Origin: Actinomycetospora soli
GTDB taxonomy: Bacteria > Actinomycetota > Actinomycetes > Mycobacteriales > Pseudonocardiaceae
Length of the DNA stretch: 64,000 bases
NCBI RefSeq assembly: GCF_021026295.1
Contig: NZ_JAJNDA010000006.1
Location: forward strand, 1 to 64,000
Direction of reading: 5' to 3'
The notes below the pieces were generated by a model. It was not told where the DNA came from. It ran no database searches and saw only the letters and a list, made by a program, of their open reading frames with translations. This document shows positions 8,114 to 17,554 of the stretch, one piece after another; positions within the stretch are counted from its first letter, which is position 1, and each line of letters opens with the position of its first letter. Made by a program: the position numbers and the translations under genes.

Positions 8114-9729
8114 GACGACCTCTCCTGGACGTGGTGGCGGGGGGCCGGGGCGGGGGCGGCGAGGCGTCCGACGAGGTCGCCGACCGCGACCCCGTGGGCG
8201 GGCGTGCGGTGCTGGCCGCCGGTCGCCGGCCGGTGGGCGGGGACGGGGCGGCTCCGGCGGTGGCTCGCGACGGGGCGGGTCCCCGCGGCGGGCGTGGTGG
8301 GCGTGGTGGCCGGGGCGGAGGCGGGAGCGGTGGACGCGCTGGGCGCAGTGGGCGCAGTGGGTGCGGCGGGAGCGGCGGGAGCGGTGGTGGCCGCGTGGTA
8401 GCGGCCGGTGTACTGGCCCTCGACCGCGCCGGTGACGCCGTTGAACACCACCCCGAGCGGGGTGACGCCCGCCGTGACGAGCTGCTCGTGGGCGCGGCGG
8501 ACCAGCGGGGCACCGGTCGAGCCGGCGCGGACCACCAGGACGACGGCGTCCGCGCGGCGGGCCAGGGCCAGCCCGTCGGCGACGGGCAGCAGCGGGGGCG
8601 CGTCCACGAGGACCACGTCGTAGCGCTCGCGGGCCTCGTCGAGGACCGCGCCCATCCGCTCGGACTCGACCACCTCGTAGGGGTTGCGCGGCAGCGGACC
8701 GCTGGCGAGCACGTCGAGCCGCTCGACGGGTCCCGGGCGGACCGCGGCCGCGAGCGGGGCGCGGCCGGCGAGCACCCCGGAGAGCCCCTCCCCCGCCGGC
8801 ACGCCGAGGTACCCGGCGGCCCGGGGGCGGCGCAGGTCGGCCTCGACGAGGAGCACCCGGCTCCCGGCGTTCGCCTCGGCCAGGGCGAGGTTGGCCACGA
8901 GGGTCGACTTCCCCTCGCCCTCGACGGCGCTGGTGACGGCGAGGACGCGGTCGGTGCCGACGCCGGCGGCCAGGTTGCCGTGCACCGCCCGCAGGCTCTC
9001 CGCCAGCGGCGAGGTGGGCCGGTCGCGCAGGACCACCGGTGCGTCCGCGAGGGTCCGGTCGCGCGGCAGGATCCCGAGGAGCGGGCGCGGGACGAGCCTC
9101 GCGAGCTCGGCGAGCCCGAGGACGGAGCGGTCCAGCGAGCGGCGGACCACGGCGACCGTGACGCCGACGAGCACGCCGGCGGCGAGGCCCAGGCCGAGGT
9201 CGACGAGCGGCTGCGGCGAGACCGGTCCGGGCAGGAGCACGGGCCCCTCGACCACGCGGGCGGACACCGTCGGCGGCTGCGTGCGGTCGGCGGGACGCTC
9301 CAGGTCCGCGATCAGGGCCGGGAAGCGCCGGCCGACGGCACCGGCGATCGCCTGGGCCCGCTCGGGCGAGGCGTCGGTGACCCGGGCGACGAGCAGCACC
9401 GTGTTCGGCGTGACGCTGGCGGACACCTCGTCGGCGACGTCCTGCGGGTCGTCGGGCAGCCGCAGGTCGGTGACCACCTCCTGGCCGAGGCGGTAGCTCG
9501 AGAGCAGCTCGGTGTAGGACTTCACGCGGTCCTGGGAGAGCAGGCTGCCCTGGTAGGCGTCGGCGGAGCTGGTGTTGGACGCGGTGGAGACGTAGAGGGT
9601 CACCGTGGCCGCGTAGGTCGCCGGGGTCAGCAGGACGACGACGCCCGCGAGGACGAACCCGACGAGGGCGGCGCCGGTGATCCAGCGCCACTGGGCGGCG
9701 AGGAGGGTGAGGTACTCGCGGGCGGTCAC
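8110..9729 (-). CDS. Wzz/CpsD-type polysaccharide co-polymerase and tyrosine kinase fusion (cluster A)
   Basis: The protein has 539 residues. It has a Wzz domain with TM helices near residues 17-35 and 178-195, and between them 'SSADAYQGSLLSQDRVKSY', a block typical of actinobacterial chain-length proteins. A BY-kinase P-loop domain follows: Walker A in 'SAVEGEGKST' (267-276), Walker A' 'VLLVEADLRRP' and Walker B 'VVLVDAPPL' (372-380). The C-terminal ~100 residues are low-complexity Ala/Pro/Thr with almost no tyrosine, unlike the Tyr-rich tail of classic CpsD. It should control polymer length with the Wzy protein. GTG 9729 has a good GGAAAGGA ribosome site. Confidence 0.88.
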   Translation of the reverse strand: MTAREYLTLLAAQWRWITGAALVGFVLAGVVVLLTPATYAATVTLYVSTASNTSSADAYQGSLLSQDRVKSYTELLSSYRLGQEVVTDLRLPDDPQDVADEVSASVTPNTVLLVARVTDASPERAQAIAGAVGRRFPALIADLERPADRTQPPTVSARVVEGPVLLPGPVSPQPLVDLGLGLAAGVLVGVTVAVVRRSLDRSVLGLAELARLVPRPLLGILPRDRTLADAPVVLRDRPTSPLAESLRAVHGNLAAGVGTDRVLAVTSAVEGEGKSTLVANLALAEANAGSRVLLVEADLRRPRAAGYLGVPAGEGLSGVLAGRAPLAAAVRPGPVERLDVLASGPLPRNPYEVVESERMGAVLDEARERYDVVLVDAPPLLPVADGLALARRADAVVLVVRAGSTGAPLVRRAHEQLVTAGVTPLGVVFNGVTGAVEGQYTGRYHAATTAPAAPAAPTAPTAPSASTAPASAPATTPTTPAAGTRPVASHRRSRPVPAHRPATGGQHRTPAHGVAVGDLVGRLAAPAPAPRHHVQERSS

Positions 9730-9768
9730 CGGGTGGTCCTTTCCGAGGGGTACGGGTGGGGTGGGGGG

Positions 9769-10479
9769 TCAGAAGGCACCGGCGAGCACCTGCCCCGCGC
9801 GGTCGCGCAGCGAGCGGGTGGCACCGACCGACCGGTCGAACCACGCGCCCTCGACGACCCGGCGGTACCGGGCCGGCGTGCCGGTGTAGAGGCCGCTCGC
9901 CCCGACCGGGCCGCGGCGCAGCAGGGAGCCGGCGGCGAGGACCGACCGGTCCGGGAGGCGGGCACCGGAGAGCACGGTGCACCGGGTCCCGACGAAGCTG
10001 TGGTCGCCGATCTCGATCGTCGAGCAGGTCTGCGAGGGGCCGCCGAACTCGACCTCGTGACTCAGCAGCTGGGTGTCGTGCCCCGCGATCGAGGAGTAGG
10101 CACCGAGCAGGACCGCACCCGAGCAGTCGATGCTGTGCCGGCTGGTGATCGCTGCGTGCGGCCCCATCCACAGCACGCCGTTCTCGCCCTCGTGCTGGAA
10201 GGCCGGGTGGGCGCTGAGGATGTTCCAGGGCCCGATCACCCCGTGGTCGCCCACGGTCAGCTCGGCGATCCCGCGGATGAAGTTGCCGGTGGCGATGACG
10301 ACGTGCTCGCCCACGGAGAGCCGCAGCAGCGACGGCACCAGGCAGGACCCCAGGGAGGCGCTGCGCGCGACCACGTGTCCGAAGCAGCGCAGCAGGCGGT
10401 TCTTGAGGCCCGAGGCGGGCAGCAGCCAGACCAGGGTGTGGAGGCGACGGACGAGCGGACCGCGGACGGGGCGGATCAC
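9769..10479 (-). CDS. LbH acyltransferase, second in cluster A
   Basis: The protein has 236 residues. The hexapeptide pattern is seen in 'LSVGEHVVIATGNFIRG', 'LTVGDHGVIGPWNIL', 'IEIGDHSFVGTRCTVLSG' and 'LPDRSVLAAGSLLRR'. It belongs to the same broad family as 6621-7355 and 46895-47575 but is more distant. It probably acetylates a sugar of the repeat unit. GTG 10479 overlaps the stop of the polymerase gene (GTGA). A 39-base gap with its own ribosome site precedes the CpsD gene downstream. Confidence 0.82.
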   Translation of the reverse strand: MIRPVRGPLVRRLHTLVWLLPASGLKNRLLRCFGHVVARSASLGSCLVPSLLRLSVGEHVVIATGNFIRGIAELTVGDHGVIGPWNILSAHPAFQHEGENGVLWMGPHAAITSRHSIDCSGAVLLGAYSSIAGHDTQLLSHEVEFGGPSQTCSTIEIGDHSFVGTRCTVLSGARLPDRSVLAAGSLLRRGPVGASGLYTGTPARYRRVVEGAWFDRSVGATRSLRDRAGQVLAGAF

Positions 10480-12008
10480 GGGAGGCTCCCGAGGGGTTCG
10501 GGCCGCGCGTGGCGGCCGGTGCGGGGAGAGCGGGAGACGAGCGCCAGCAGGACGAGGAGCGTCACGATGCGCGCCATGGCCTGGAGCAGGGAGCCGCGGA
10601 CGAGGATGAACTCGTAGCCGGCGATGACGGGGGCGGCGACGGCCACGAGGGGGACGACCGGGGTGCGGACCCCGCGGAGGGCGACGAAGGCGTCGTCGAG
10701 CCGGCGGGCCGCGACGCCGCAGAGCGCCAGCAGTCCGCAGGCGCCGACCCAGCCGAAGTCGACGTAGCCCTCGGCCCACAGCGGGGAGTCGAGGTTGCGG
10801 TTGGGGAAGCCGATCTCGTCCGCGATGAGGAACGCCGTGTTGTCGGGCTTGTCCGGCCACAGCGAGCGCGGCACCCAGAAGGTGGCCGCACCGAGCAGCT
10901 GCCGGCCGGACGTGTGCCCGTGGTGCTCGACGACGCGCAGCGCGACGCCGACGTCGGTGATCGAGGCGTAGTCGGTCTTGCCGAGCACGTAGTCCACCGG
11001 CTGGGAGTAGCTCGGGCTCCGGATCCCGTACTGCTTCATCTGCGACTCGGAGACCCGGAAGTGGTCGAGGTAGGGGAAGATGATCAACGAGCTGAGCGTG
11101 AACACCGTGACGAAGCCCGCCAGGACCGCGGGCCGGGCGGAGAACCGCCAGCAGAAGAAGAACGCGAGGACGATCGCGAAGGCCCAGTAGCGGGGGTTCG
11201 ACAGCGGGTTGTTCATCAGGGCGTTGAGCCCGACGAGCGCGGCGCCGAGGGCCCAGACCTCGGCCCGGCGGCGCTGGGCGGGGTCGTCGGCGAGGAGCTT
11301 CACCAGGCAGATCAGCGCCACGAAGGGCAGGACGTTGCCGATGACGGCGACCATGCCGCCGGTCGCGTTGGACGCCGAGGAGTAGAGCCCGGACGACGAG
11401 AGCTGGTCGAAGACGGCCTGGCGGTCCGAGAGCAGCACCCGGGGCCCGCCGAGCAGGGCGACCAGGACCGGCGCGGTGACCAGCGAGACCACGCCGAGCA
11501 GCAGGACCCGTGACGGGTCGAGGACGCGTCCGCGCAGTCGCCCGACCAGCGCCGCGGGCAGGAACCGGTCGTGCCGCGGCCGGACCCGGGAGGCCAGGTC
11601 GAAGCAGATCAGCCCGGCGAGCAGCAGCGAGGCCTGCTCGGTCATGAGGGCGGGGCCCAGCGTGAACCCGAGCGGGTTCTCGCCGGCGAGGGTCTGGGTC
11701 AGGCCCGCGACCGCCAACCAGGCGTAGGAGAACATCCACAGCCCGAGGACCGCCCAGCGCGGCTCGGCCTCCCACATGAGCGCGCCGAGGCGCAGCGCGC
11801 AGTAGACGACCGACACCGCGAACAGGGCGGCCGGCACCCCGGCCGCCACGGGGCCACGCTCGAGGACCGGCGCGACGAAGACCGCCGCCGGGACCGTCAG
11901 CAGGATCGTCACCGAGAACAGCGGGAGCAGGAACTGCAGCCCGGTGAGACGCCGCGGCGCCGGTGCGGCGACGTCCGGGGACGGCGCGGGCGGGAGGAGG
12001 AGGGTCAC
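10476..12008 (-). CDS. Wzy-like repeat-unit polymerase (cluster A)
   Basis: The protein has 510 residues and 10-12 hydrophobic helices. A long loop late in the protein contains 'SNPRYWAFAI' and 'TFWVPRSLWPDKPDNTA', features of the oligosaccharide repeat-unit polymerase family. It should join lipid-linked units on the outer face of the membrane. It differs from the cluster B membrane enzyme (44200-45642), which looks like the O-antigen ligase family, so the two clusters do not share this step. GTG 12008 overlaps the preceding stop (GTGA). Confidence 0.82.
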   Translation of the reverse strand: MTLLLPPAPSPDVAAPAPRRLTGLQFLLPLFSVTILLTVPAAVFVAPVLERGPVAAGVPAALFAVSVVYCALRLGALMWEAEPRWAVLGLWMFSYAWLAVAGLTQTLAGENPLGFTLGPALMTEQASLLLAGLICFDLASRVRPRHDRFLPAALVGRLRGRVLDPSRVLLLGVVSLVTAPVLVALLGGPRVLLSDRQAVFDQLSSSGLYSSASNATGGMVAVIGNVLPFVALICLVKLLADDPAQRRRAEVWALGAALVGLNALMNNPLSNPRYWAFAIVLAFFFCWRFSARPAVLAGFVTVFTLSSLIIFPYLDHFRVSESQMKQYGIRSPSYSQPVDYVLGKTDYASITDVGVALRVVEHHGHTSGRQLLGAATFWVPRSLWPDKPDNTAFLIADEIGFPNRNLDSPLWAEGYVDFGWVGACGLLALCGVAARRLDDAFVALRGVRTPVVPLVAVAAPVIAGYEFILVRGSLLQAMARIVTLLVLLALVSRSPRTGRHARPEPLGSLP

Positions 12009-12604
12009 CGGACCGCGCCCTCCGCCGCCCCCGGCACGCGGCCGAGGGCCTCTCGGCGCTGCCGCGGCAGCGAGGGGGCCGCCGGGACGATCGCGGCCGC
12101 CGGCTCCGCCACGGCGCCCGGGGTGCGGGCGAGGACCGCGCCGGCGGGGACGAGCCCGTCGGCGGGCACGACGACGCCGCGCAGGACGATCGCGCGCAGC
12201 GCCACCCACGCCCCGTCCCCGATGACGATGGGGGCGTTGTCGTAGGCGAAGGCGGGGTCGCGCAGCCGGTGGGAGCCGGTGCACAGGACGGCCTCCTGGG
12301 AGACGCAGACCTGGTCGCCGAGGGTGATCGGCTCGAGGTTCAGCAGCCAGGCGCCCTCGCCGAGCCAGCAGTGGTCGCCGATCTCGAGCTTCCAGGGCCA
12401 GTGCACGCGGACGTCGTTGCGGATGTTCACCCCGCGGCCCACGCGCGCCCCGAAGGCCCGCAGGATCGCCGGGCGCAGGCGCGCCGGGCACCACCAGGCG
12501 CGGAAGACGAGGTTCGAGACCGCCCACCACGCGATCCGCCACCCGGTGGAGCGGCCCTTCTCGTGCCCGGCACCGGTGAAGTCCTGCAGTCGCCGCGTGG
12601 TCAC
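12005..12604 (-). CDS. WcaF-like LbH acetyltransferase
   Basis: The protein has 199 residues. The N-terminal 'WWAVSNLVFRAWWCP' and 'LRAFGARVGRGVNIRNDVRV', then 'LEIGDHCWLGEGAWLLNLEP' and 'VCVSQEAVLCTGSHR', match colanic-acid type WcaF acetyltransferases closely. In that family the enzyme lies next to a WcaI-type glycosyltransferase, and that is the case here: GTG 12604 overlaps the stop of the WcaI-like gene (GTGA). The C-terminus is extended by about 35 low-complexity residues. Confidence 0.85.
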   Translation of the reverse strand: MTTRRLQDFTGAGHEKGRSTGWRIAWWAVSNLVFRAWWCPARLRPAILRAFGARVGRGVNIRNDVRVHWPWKLEIGDHCWLGEGAWLLNLEPITLGDQVCVSQEAVLCTGSHRLRDPAFAYDNAPIVIGDGAWVALRAIVLRGVVVPADGLVPAGAVLARTPGAVAEPAAAIVPAAPSLPRQRREALGRVPGAAEGAVR

Positions 12605-13920
12605 GACGCCTCCTCGGTGACGAGCGGGCGCACGGGCGCCGGGGCGGGACGGGGATCGGTGACGACGTCGGGTCCGGGTCGGCGGCCGCGCCGGTCGGCG
12701 AGGTCGGCCACCCAGCCGACGTAGGCACCGCGCGCGGCGACCGCCGAGAGGGCGTCGCGGGCGAACAGCTGTCCCCGCAGGCCGAGGGTCCCGGCCCTCG
12801 CGGGGTCGAGGCCGCAGCGCAGCACCGCGCCCAGGAGTTCCTCGGGCACGCCCGGGTCGACCCGCACGCCGCCACCCGAGGCCTCGATCTCGGCGCTCGC
12901 CGCGCTGCGGGCGCTCGTGGCCGCCGCGACGGGTCGGCCGGCGGCGAAGTAGGAGGTGAGCTTCGAGGGGACGCACATCTCCTCGACGCCCGGCTTCTCG
13001 TTGAGGACGAGGACGTCGGCGGCGGCCATGGCGAGCTCGAAGTCGGCACTGGGCAGCGGGTCGAGGAACTGCAGGCTCGCGACCCCGTCGCCGTAGGTCT
13101 CGAGGGCGGCCCGCCGGGAGCCGGTGCCGAGCAGGACGAAGCGGACCGTCGCGCCGGTGGCGTCGGCCAGGCGGGCCGCCTCGACGATGTTCTCCAGCCC
13201 CTGCTTCGCGCCCATGTTCCCGGCGTGCAGGGCCACCACCTCGTCGTCGCGCCAGCCGAGCCGGTGGCGCAGCGCGAGCAGGTCCGCACCGCCGGCCCGG
13301 ACCGCACGGACGTGGCTCCAGTTGCGGATGGTCGTGATGCGCCGGTCGTCGACCCCGAGCTCGCCCAGGGAGCGCCGGAAGCTCTCGTGGATCGCGACGA
13401 CGCCGTCGGCCCGCGTCAGCAGGGCCCGCTCCAGCGCGGCGACGACGCGCGTGCCCCGCCCGCCGAGGGCGCCGGTCTCGGCGACCGCCCGGCCGTAGAG
13501 GTCCTGCGTGACGACGCCGACCGCGGTCCGGCCCGGCGACCGCCAGCGCAGCGCCGCGACCACCGTGAGCAGGGCGGGGCTGACGGCGAGCACGACGTCG
13601 GGCCGCGCGCCGCGGTGCGCCCGCGCCGCGCCGGCCGCGAAGGCGGCCTCCATGCGGACGCGGTCGGTGCCGGTGGGGTCGGCGGGGACGGGGTGCGCGA
13701 TCCGGGTGAGGCGGACGTCGCCATCGCGCTCGTGCAGCACGCCGCGGGCGCGCCGGTAGCCCGCGGCCACCTCCCAGTGCGGGTAGTGCGGGAGCCCGGT
13801 GACGACGTGGACGTCGTGCCCCGCCTCGGCGAGGAAGCGGGCCATCCCGGTGGTGTAGGGCGCGATGCCGGTCGGCTCCGGGGCGTAGTTCAGGCCCAGG
13901 ATCAGGACGGAGAGACTCAT
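12601..13920 (-). CDS. WcaI-like GT4 glycosyltransferase (cluster A)
   Basis: The protein has 439 residues and a GT-B fold. The start 'LILGLNYAPEPTGIAPYTTG' is the signature of the WcaI family. 'VTGLPHYPHW' and the donor-domain block 'EMCVPSKLTSYFAAGRPV' also fit. Its closest relative in the window is 49456-50799, which is nearly collinear over the whole length. It adds a sugar to the undecaprenyl-diphosphate-linked primer. It starts 23 bases after the sugar transferase stop with GGGAG upstream. Confidence 0.88.
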   Translation of the reverse strand: MSLSVLILGLNYAPEPTGIAPYTTGMARFLAEAGHDVHVVTGLPHYPHWEVAAGYRRARGVLHERDGDVRLTRIAHPVPADPTGTDRVRMEAAFAAGAARAHRGARPDVVLAVSPALLTVVAALRWRSPGRTAVGVVTQDLYGRAVAETGALGGRGTRVVAALERALLTRADGVVAIHESFRRSLGELGVDDRRITTIRNWSHVRAVRAGGADLLALRHRLGWRDDEVVALHAGNMGAKQGLENIVEAARLADATGATVRFVLLGTGSRRAALETYGDGVASLQFLDPLPSADFELAMAAADVLVLNEKPGVEEMCVPSKLTSYFAAGRPVAAATSARSAASAEIEASGGGVRVDPGVPEELLGAVLRCGLDPARAGTLGLRGQLFARDALSAVAARGAYVGWVADLADRRGRRPGPDVVTDPRPAPAPVRPLVTEEAS

Positions 13921-13943
13921 GACGGGGGCTCCCGGGTGGTCGG

Positions 13944-15458
13944 TCAGTAGGCGCCGCGGCCGGTGAGGACGGCCGTCACGGTGCGGGCGAGGATGTGGAG
14001 GTCGAGTCCGGGCGACCAGTTCTCGACGTAACGCAGGTCGAGGCGCACGGTCTCCTCCCAGGAGAGGTCCGAGCGGCCGCTGACCTGCCAGAGCCCCGTC
14101 ATGCCGGGACGGACGAGCAGGCGCCGCCGCGCGTCGTCGGCGTACTCGACGACCTCGGCCGGCAGCGGCGGCCGCGGCCCGACCAGCGACATCGAGCCCC
14201 CGAGGACGTTCAGCAGCTGGGGCAGCTCGTCGATCGAGTACCGGCGCAGCACCGCGCCAACGCGGGTGACGCGGGGGTCGCGCCGCATCTTGAACAGCGG
14301 GCCGTCCCGGAGGTCGGAGCGCAGCGCGCCCCGGGCGGCCTCGGCGTCCACCGCCATCGAGCGGAACTTGACCATGCGGAACGGGCGCCCACGCCGGCCG
14401 ACGCGCTCCTGGCGGAAGAACACCGGGCCGCGGTCGTCGAGCCGGACGGCGATCGCGACGCCCAGCAGCACCGGCGCCAGGGCGAGGAGCGCGACGGCCG
14501 CGACGAGGCGGTCGAGCAGCGCCTTCGAGACCCGGGCGGCGCCCCGGAAGGTGGGCTGGGTCAGCCGGATCATCGGCTGGCCGTCCACCGGGGTCACGTG
14601 CAGGCGGGGTCCGGCGATCTCCATGAGCCCCGGGTCGACGACGAGGTCGAGGTCGGTGCCCTCGAGGTCCCAGGCGAGCCGGTGCAGGCGCTGGCCGCTC
14701 CAGCCCGGCGCCGTGCCGACGGCGACGACCTCCGCCCCGACGCGGTGCACCTGCTCGGCGACCGTGTCGAGGCCCCCGACGACGGGCACGCCGGCGCACG
14801 TCCCGACCCCGGCCGGGGTGCAGGCCGCCACGACGGTCCACCCGTGCTCGGGCGCCCGCCGGGTCCGGGTCACGAGGGCCTCGACCGACTCCTCCGACCC
14901 GACGGCGAGGACCCCGGTCAGGCCGATCCCCCGCCGCCGACGCCCGTGCAGCACGGCGCGGCCCAGACCGCGGACCGCCAGCACCGCGAGCACCGCCGCG
15001 GGGAGGACGAACAGCGTCCAGTGGCGCAGGCGGTCGTCGTGCAGGGCCACCTCGCACAGCGCGAGCACGAGGAGCGCGCCGGTGCCCGCCTGGAGCACGC
15101 GGGTGTACTCGAACCCGCCCGAGCAGACCACCAGCGGGTGCCAGCAGCGGCGGACCGCCAGGGCCGCACCGACGAGCACGACCAGCCCGCCCACCAGCGC
15201 GGCGCTCACGGCCGGACCGGGCGCGGCCGGTGCGAGCGCCGCGCCCAGGACCCCGACCACCGCCACGACGAGGAGGTCGGCGACGAGGATCCGCCGCGCC
15301 CACCCCCGGCGCACGCGCCGGACGGCGTCGATGCCGGCCCGTCCGGTCGTCCCCGTGAGCGGGTCCCGGCCCGGGACCACCGCGTCGCGGGCCGCACCCG
15401 TCGTCGGGAACGCCCCCGACGCCGGCCGGACCCGGTCGCTCGTGCTGGTCACCGACAC
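13944..15458 (-). CDS. Undecaprenyl-phosphate sugar-1-phosphate transferase (initiating enzyme)
   Basis: The protein has 504 residues. Residues 55-180 hold about five membrane helices, then a CoA-binding-like region, and from about 310 the bacterial sugar transferase domain. The signature blocks are 'MVKFRSMAVDAE', 'DELPQLLNVLGGSMSLVGPR' and 'RPGMTGLWQVSGRSDLSWEE'. It starts polymer synthesis by moving a hexose-1-phosphate onto the lipid carrier. First gene of cluster A. GTG 15458 is preceded by GAGGTGG, and GTG 15452 is an alternative. Cluster B has no such gene, so B may depend on this one. A copy of the dispersed motif at 15396 encodes PTTG near the N-terminus. Confidence 0.88.
   Translation of the reverse strand: MSVTSTSDRVRPASGAFPTTGAARDAVVPGRDPLTGTTGRAGIDAVRRVRRGWARRILVADLLVVAVVGVLGAALAPAAPGPAVSAALVGGLVVLVGAALAVRRCWHPLVVCSGGFEYTRVLQAGTGALLVLALCEVALHDDRLRHWTLFVLPAAVLAVLAVRGLGRAVLHGRRRRGIGLTGVLAVGSEESVEALVTRTRRAPEHGWTVVAACTPAGVGTCAGVPVVGGLDTVAEQVHRVGAEVVAVGTAPGWSGQRLHRLAWDLEGTDLDLVVDPGLMEIAGPRLHVTPVDGQPMIRLTQPTFRGAARVSKALLDRLVAAVALLALAPVLLGVAIAVRLDDRGPVFFRQERVGRRGRPFRMVKFRSMAVDAEAARGALRSDLRDGPLFKMRRDPRVTRVGAVLRRYSIDELPQLLNVLGGSMSLVGPRPPLPAEVVEYADDARRRLLVRPGMTGLWQVSGRSDLSWEETVRLDLRYVENWSPGLDLHILARTVTAVLTGRGAY
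15396..15411 (-). repeat. Dispersed motif copy (GTTCCCGACGACGGGT)
   Basis: Exact core TCCCGACGACGGG on the minus strand, inside the sugar transferase gene and read as F-P-T-T-G. Confidence 0.8.
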
Positions 15459-15858
15459 CCACCTCGTTTCGTCAACCCGTGTTGCGCCGTTCGAGGAGCG
15501 TCATCGACTGATCGGCGGCAGTCGCTACAGCGATCGGAGCAGTCGACCGGGGGTCCGACCCTGGTGACGCTCGGTGATGAGCGTCGGAAAACGTGGTCGC
15601 GGAGCGGGTCGGGCGGTCATGACGCGCGGGGGCCCGGCGCCTGTCGCGGAAGCCGCCGGGTTCACCCGATAGGGGTGCTCGCGACGGGGCACTAGCGCGA
15701 ACGCCGGGCGTGATGTTGTGCGCGATGCGATGGCGCATGTTCACCCGGCGGGGTGACCGCGATCCGTCGGAATTCCGCATGCGGAGCGCGCCGCACCTTC
15801 AGGTGAAGCGCCCTCCGACCGGTGTCGCTCAGACGGGTGCGCGGGCTACTCAGGCTCC
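15459..15858. promoter_or_regulatory. Divergent regulatory region between cluster A and the beta-helix gene
   Basis: These 400 bases carry no gene. The region holds an inverted repeat GACGCTC-6-GAGCGTC (about 15567-15586), a TCACCC-GGCG-GGGTGA repeat near 15740 and a short ATGCG/CGCAT repeat near 15726. On the minus side TTGACGAAACGAGGTGG directly precedes the sugar transferase start. These are likely operator or promoter parts, but no regulator can be assigned. Confidence 0.5.
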
Positions 15859-17484
15859 ATGGGAACCGGACCGAGCCGTCGCGAGCTGCTCCGCGCCACC
15901 GCGGCGCTGGTCGGCGTCGGACTGGTCGCGGGTGCCCGCCCCGCCCGGGCCGCGACGCTCCCGGCGCCCCCGTCCGGGTTCAGCGCGAGCACCCCGACGA
16001 CCACCACGGCCGCGCGTGCGGCGGGCTACGCGGTCGTCACCGACTTCGGGGCGGTCGGCGACGGCGGGTCCCGCCCGCTCTCGACCCGGTACGCCACGCT
16101 CGCCGACGCCCAGCGCGCCTTCCCCTCCGCGCGGAGCCTGTCCGACGAGCTCGACGGCGTCGCGATCCAGAAGGCCACCGACTCCGGGCGGGCCGGCGTC
16201 TTCTACCCCGCCGGGACCTACCTGCACTCGCAGGCGATCGTGGTGCGCGACCACCAGCGGCACCTGGGCGCGGGCGCCGCGGGCGTCTCCCCCACCGCGG
16301 TCCTGCGCAACACGCGGACCCGGACCACCGACTACGACTTCGCGCAGGCGCACAGCTTCCAGATCGGCGACATCCACCCGGCCGCCTTCGCCACCGGCCG
16401 GGCCGGGATCTCCTGGGCGACACGTCCGCTCGCCCCGATCACGGCGGGCGCGCGGTCGGTCCGCCTGACCCGGCCGATGGGCACGGTCCCGCTGCGGGTC
16501 GGCGACGTCGTCATGGTCCGCTGCGACAACGACCCGATGGTCAACCGCGAGGCCGTCGTCTACGACGCGCAGCAGTGGAACCGGGTCTCGTCCTACAACG
16601 CCACCACCGGCGTCGTCGGGCTGGAGCTTCCCGTGCCGTGGACGATCGTGGCGTCCTCCGCGGACCCGACCGTGCTCGACGGCCCCACCCTCTGCGTCAA
16701 CGACGGCGCCGACTACTTCATGCGCTGCCCGTGGTCGCTCTGCCAGGACATCGAGGTCGGCCGCCTGTGGCTGGACTCCGCCGGGTTCACCGCCCGCAAC
16801 GGCGTCTGGCGTGGCTGGTTCCACGACCTCGTCGTCGTCGGGGAGAACATGCTCGGGTTCAACGCCCTCGTCCTGTCGACGATCGAGCGGGTCAACGGCC
16901 GGTTCAGCTCGCGGATGATCGAGCTGAAGCACTCCGCGCACACCAGCATCGTGCGGGAGGTGTCGGGCTCCTGGGCGCCGCCGACGCCGGGCACGGCCGG
17001 CGTGGACGCCGACGCGATCGACATCGGCGAGCAGAGCTACGGCCTGACCCTGACCGGGATCCAGGTGACGATCGCGCCGGAGGACACCGCGAACCGGCGC
17101 GCCCTCAACATCAGTACCGGGCAGGTCAGCTTCACGGGCGCGCTGACACACCGGGGCACGGGACCGCAGCAGGCCGTCTGGGCGATCGTCGACTCGCAGG
17201 CGCCCGCGAATCCACCCCGTGACCTCTCGCTCGCGCTGCTCGTGCGCACCCGTCCGGGGATGTACGCCTACGGCGTCGTCGGGTGGCCCGACCCGCGGCC
17301 CTCCTCGCCGGTCGGGGTCACGCTCGACCTCGACCAGGCGTCGTCGGGGACACCGGCCGGGCAGGCCTTCCACGTCGCGACCGGACGGAACGTGAAGGTC
17401 ACGCGGATCGTCGGGGACCGGACCACCGCGTCCTGGTCGCCGCCCGGGCAGGCGCCGACGGGCTGCGCGAGCGTCCAGGTCTGA
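15859..17484 (+). CDS. Tat-exported right-handed beta-helix (pectate-lyase-like) protein
   Basis: The protein has 541 residues. The signal 'SRRELLRATAALVGVG' has twin arginines, and a cleavage site ends in ARPARA near residue 31. The mature start 'VVTDFGAVGDGG' is the entry strand of the pectate-lyase superfamily fold seen in polysaccharide lyases, hydrolases and phage tailspikes. 'GVFYPAGTYLHSQAIVV' and the later Asn/Asp-rich strands support a beta-helix. Its position, divergent from cluster A, suggests that it binds or cuts the cluster's polymer outside the cell. The catalytic residues cannot be named. Confidence 0.8.
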   Translation: MGTGPSRRELLRATAALVGVGLVAGARPARAATLPAPPSGFSASTPTTTTAARAAGYAVVTDFGAVGDGGSRPLSTRYATLADAQRAFPSARSLSDELDGVAIQKATDSGRAGVFYPAGTYLHSQAIVVRDHQRHLGAGAAGVSPTAVLRNTRTRTTDYDFAQAHSFQIGDIHPAAFATGRAGISWATRPLAPITAGARSVRLTRPMGTVPLRVGDVVMVRCDNDPMVNREAVVYDAQQWNRVSSYNATTGVVGLELPVPWTIVASSADPTVLDGPTLCVNDGADYFMRCPWSLCQDIEVGRLWLDSAGFTARNGVWRGWFHDLVVVGENMLGFNALVLSTIERVNGRFSSRMIELKHSAHTSIVREVSGSWAPPTPGTAGVDADAIDIGEQSYGLTLTGIQVTIAPEDTANRRALNISTGQVSFTGALTHRGTGPQQAVWAIVDSQAPANPPRDLSLALLVRTRPGMYAYGVVGWPDPRPSSPVGVTLDLDQASSGTPAGQAFHVATGRNVKVTRIVGDRTTASWSPPGQAPTGCASVQV

Positions 17485-17491
17485 GGGTCAC

Positions 17492-17503
17492 CCACCCGGG
17501 TGG
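17492..17503. terminator. Short palindrome after the beta-helix gene
   Basis: CCACCCGGGTGG is a perfect 12-base palindrome eight bases after the stop at 17484. It is a weak terminator candidate. Confidence 0.3.
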
Positions 17504-17554
17504 CACTGCACCGAACGGCCTAACGGCCGCCGCGCGGGCGGCGATGCGGGTCAC

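Noticed and set aside
8131-10617. Long plus-strand frame opposite the CpsD and acyltransferase genes
   Set aside because: Same by-product of codon bias. No domain is recognisable and the minus-strand genes have clear motifs.
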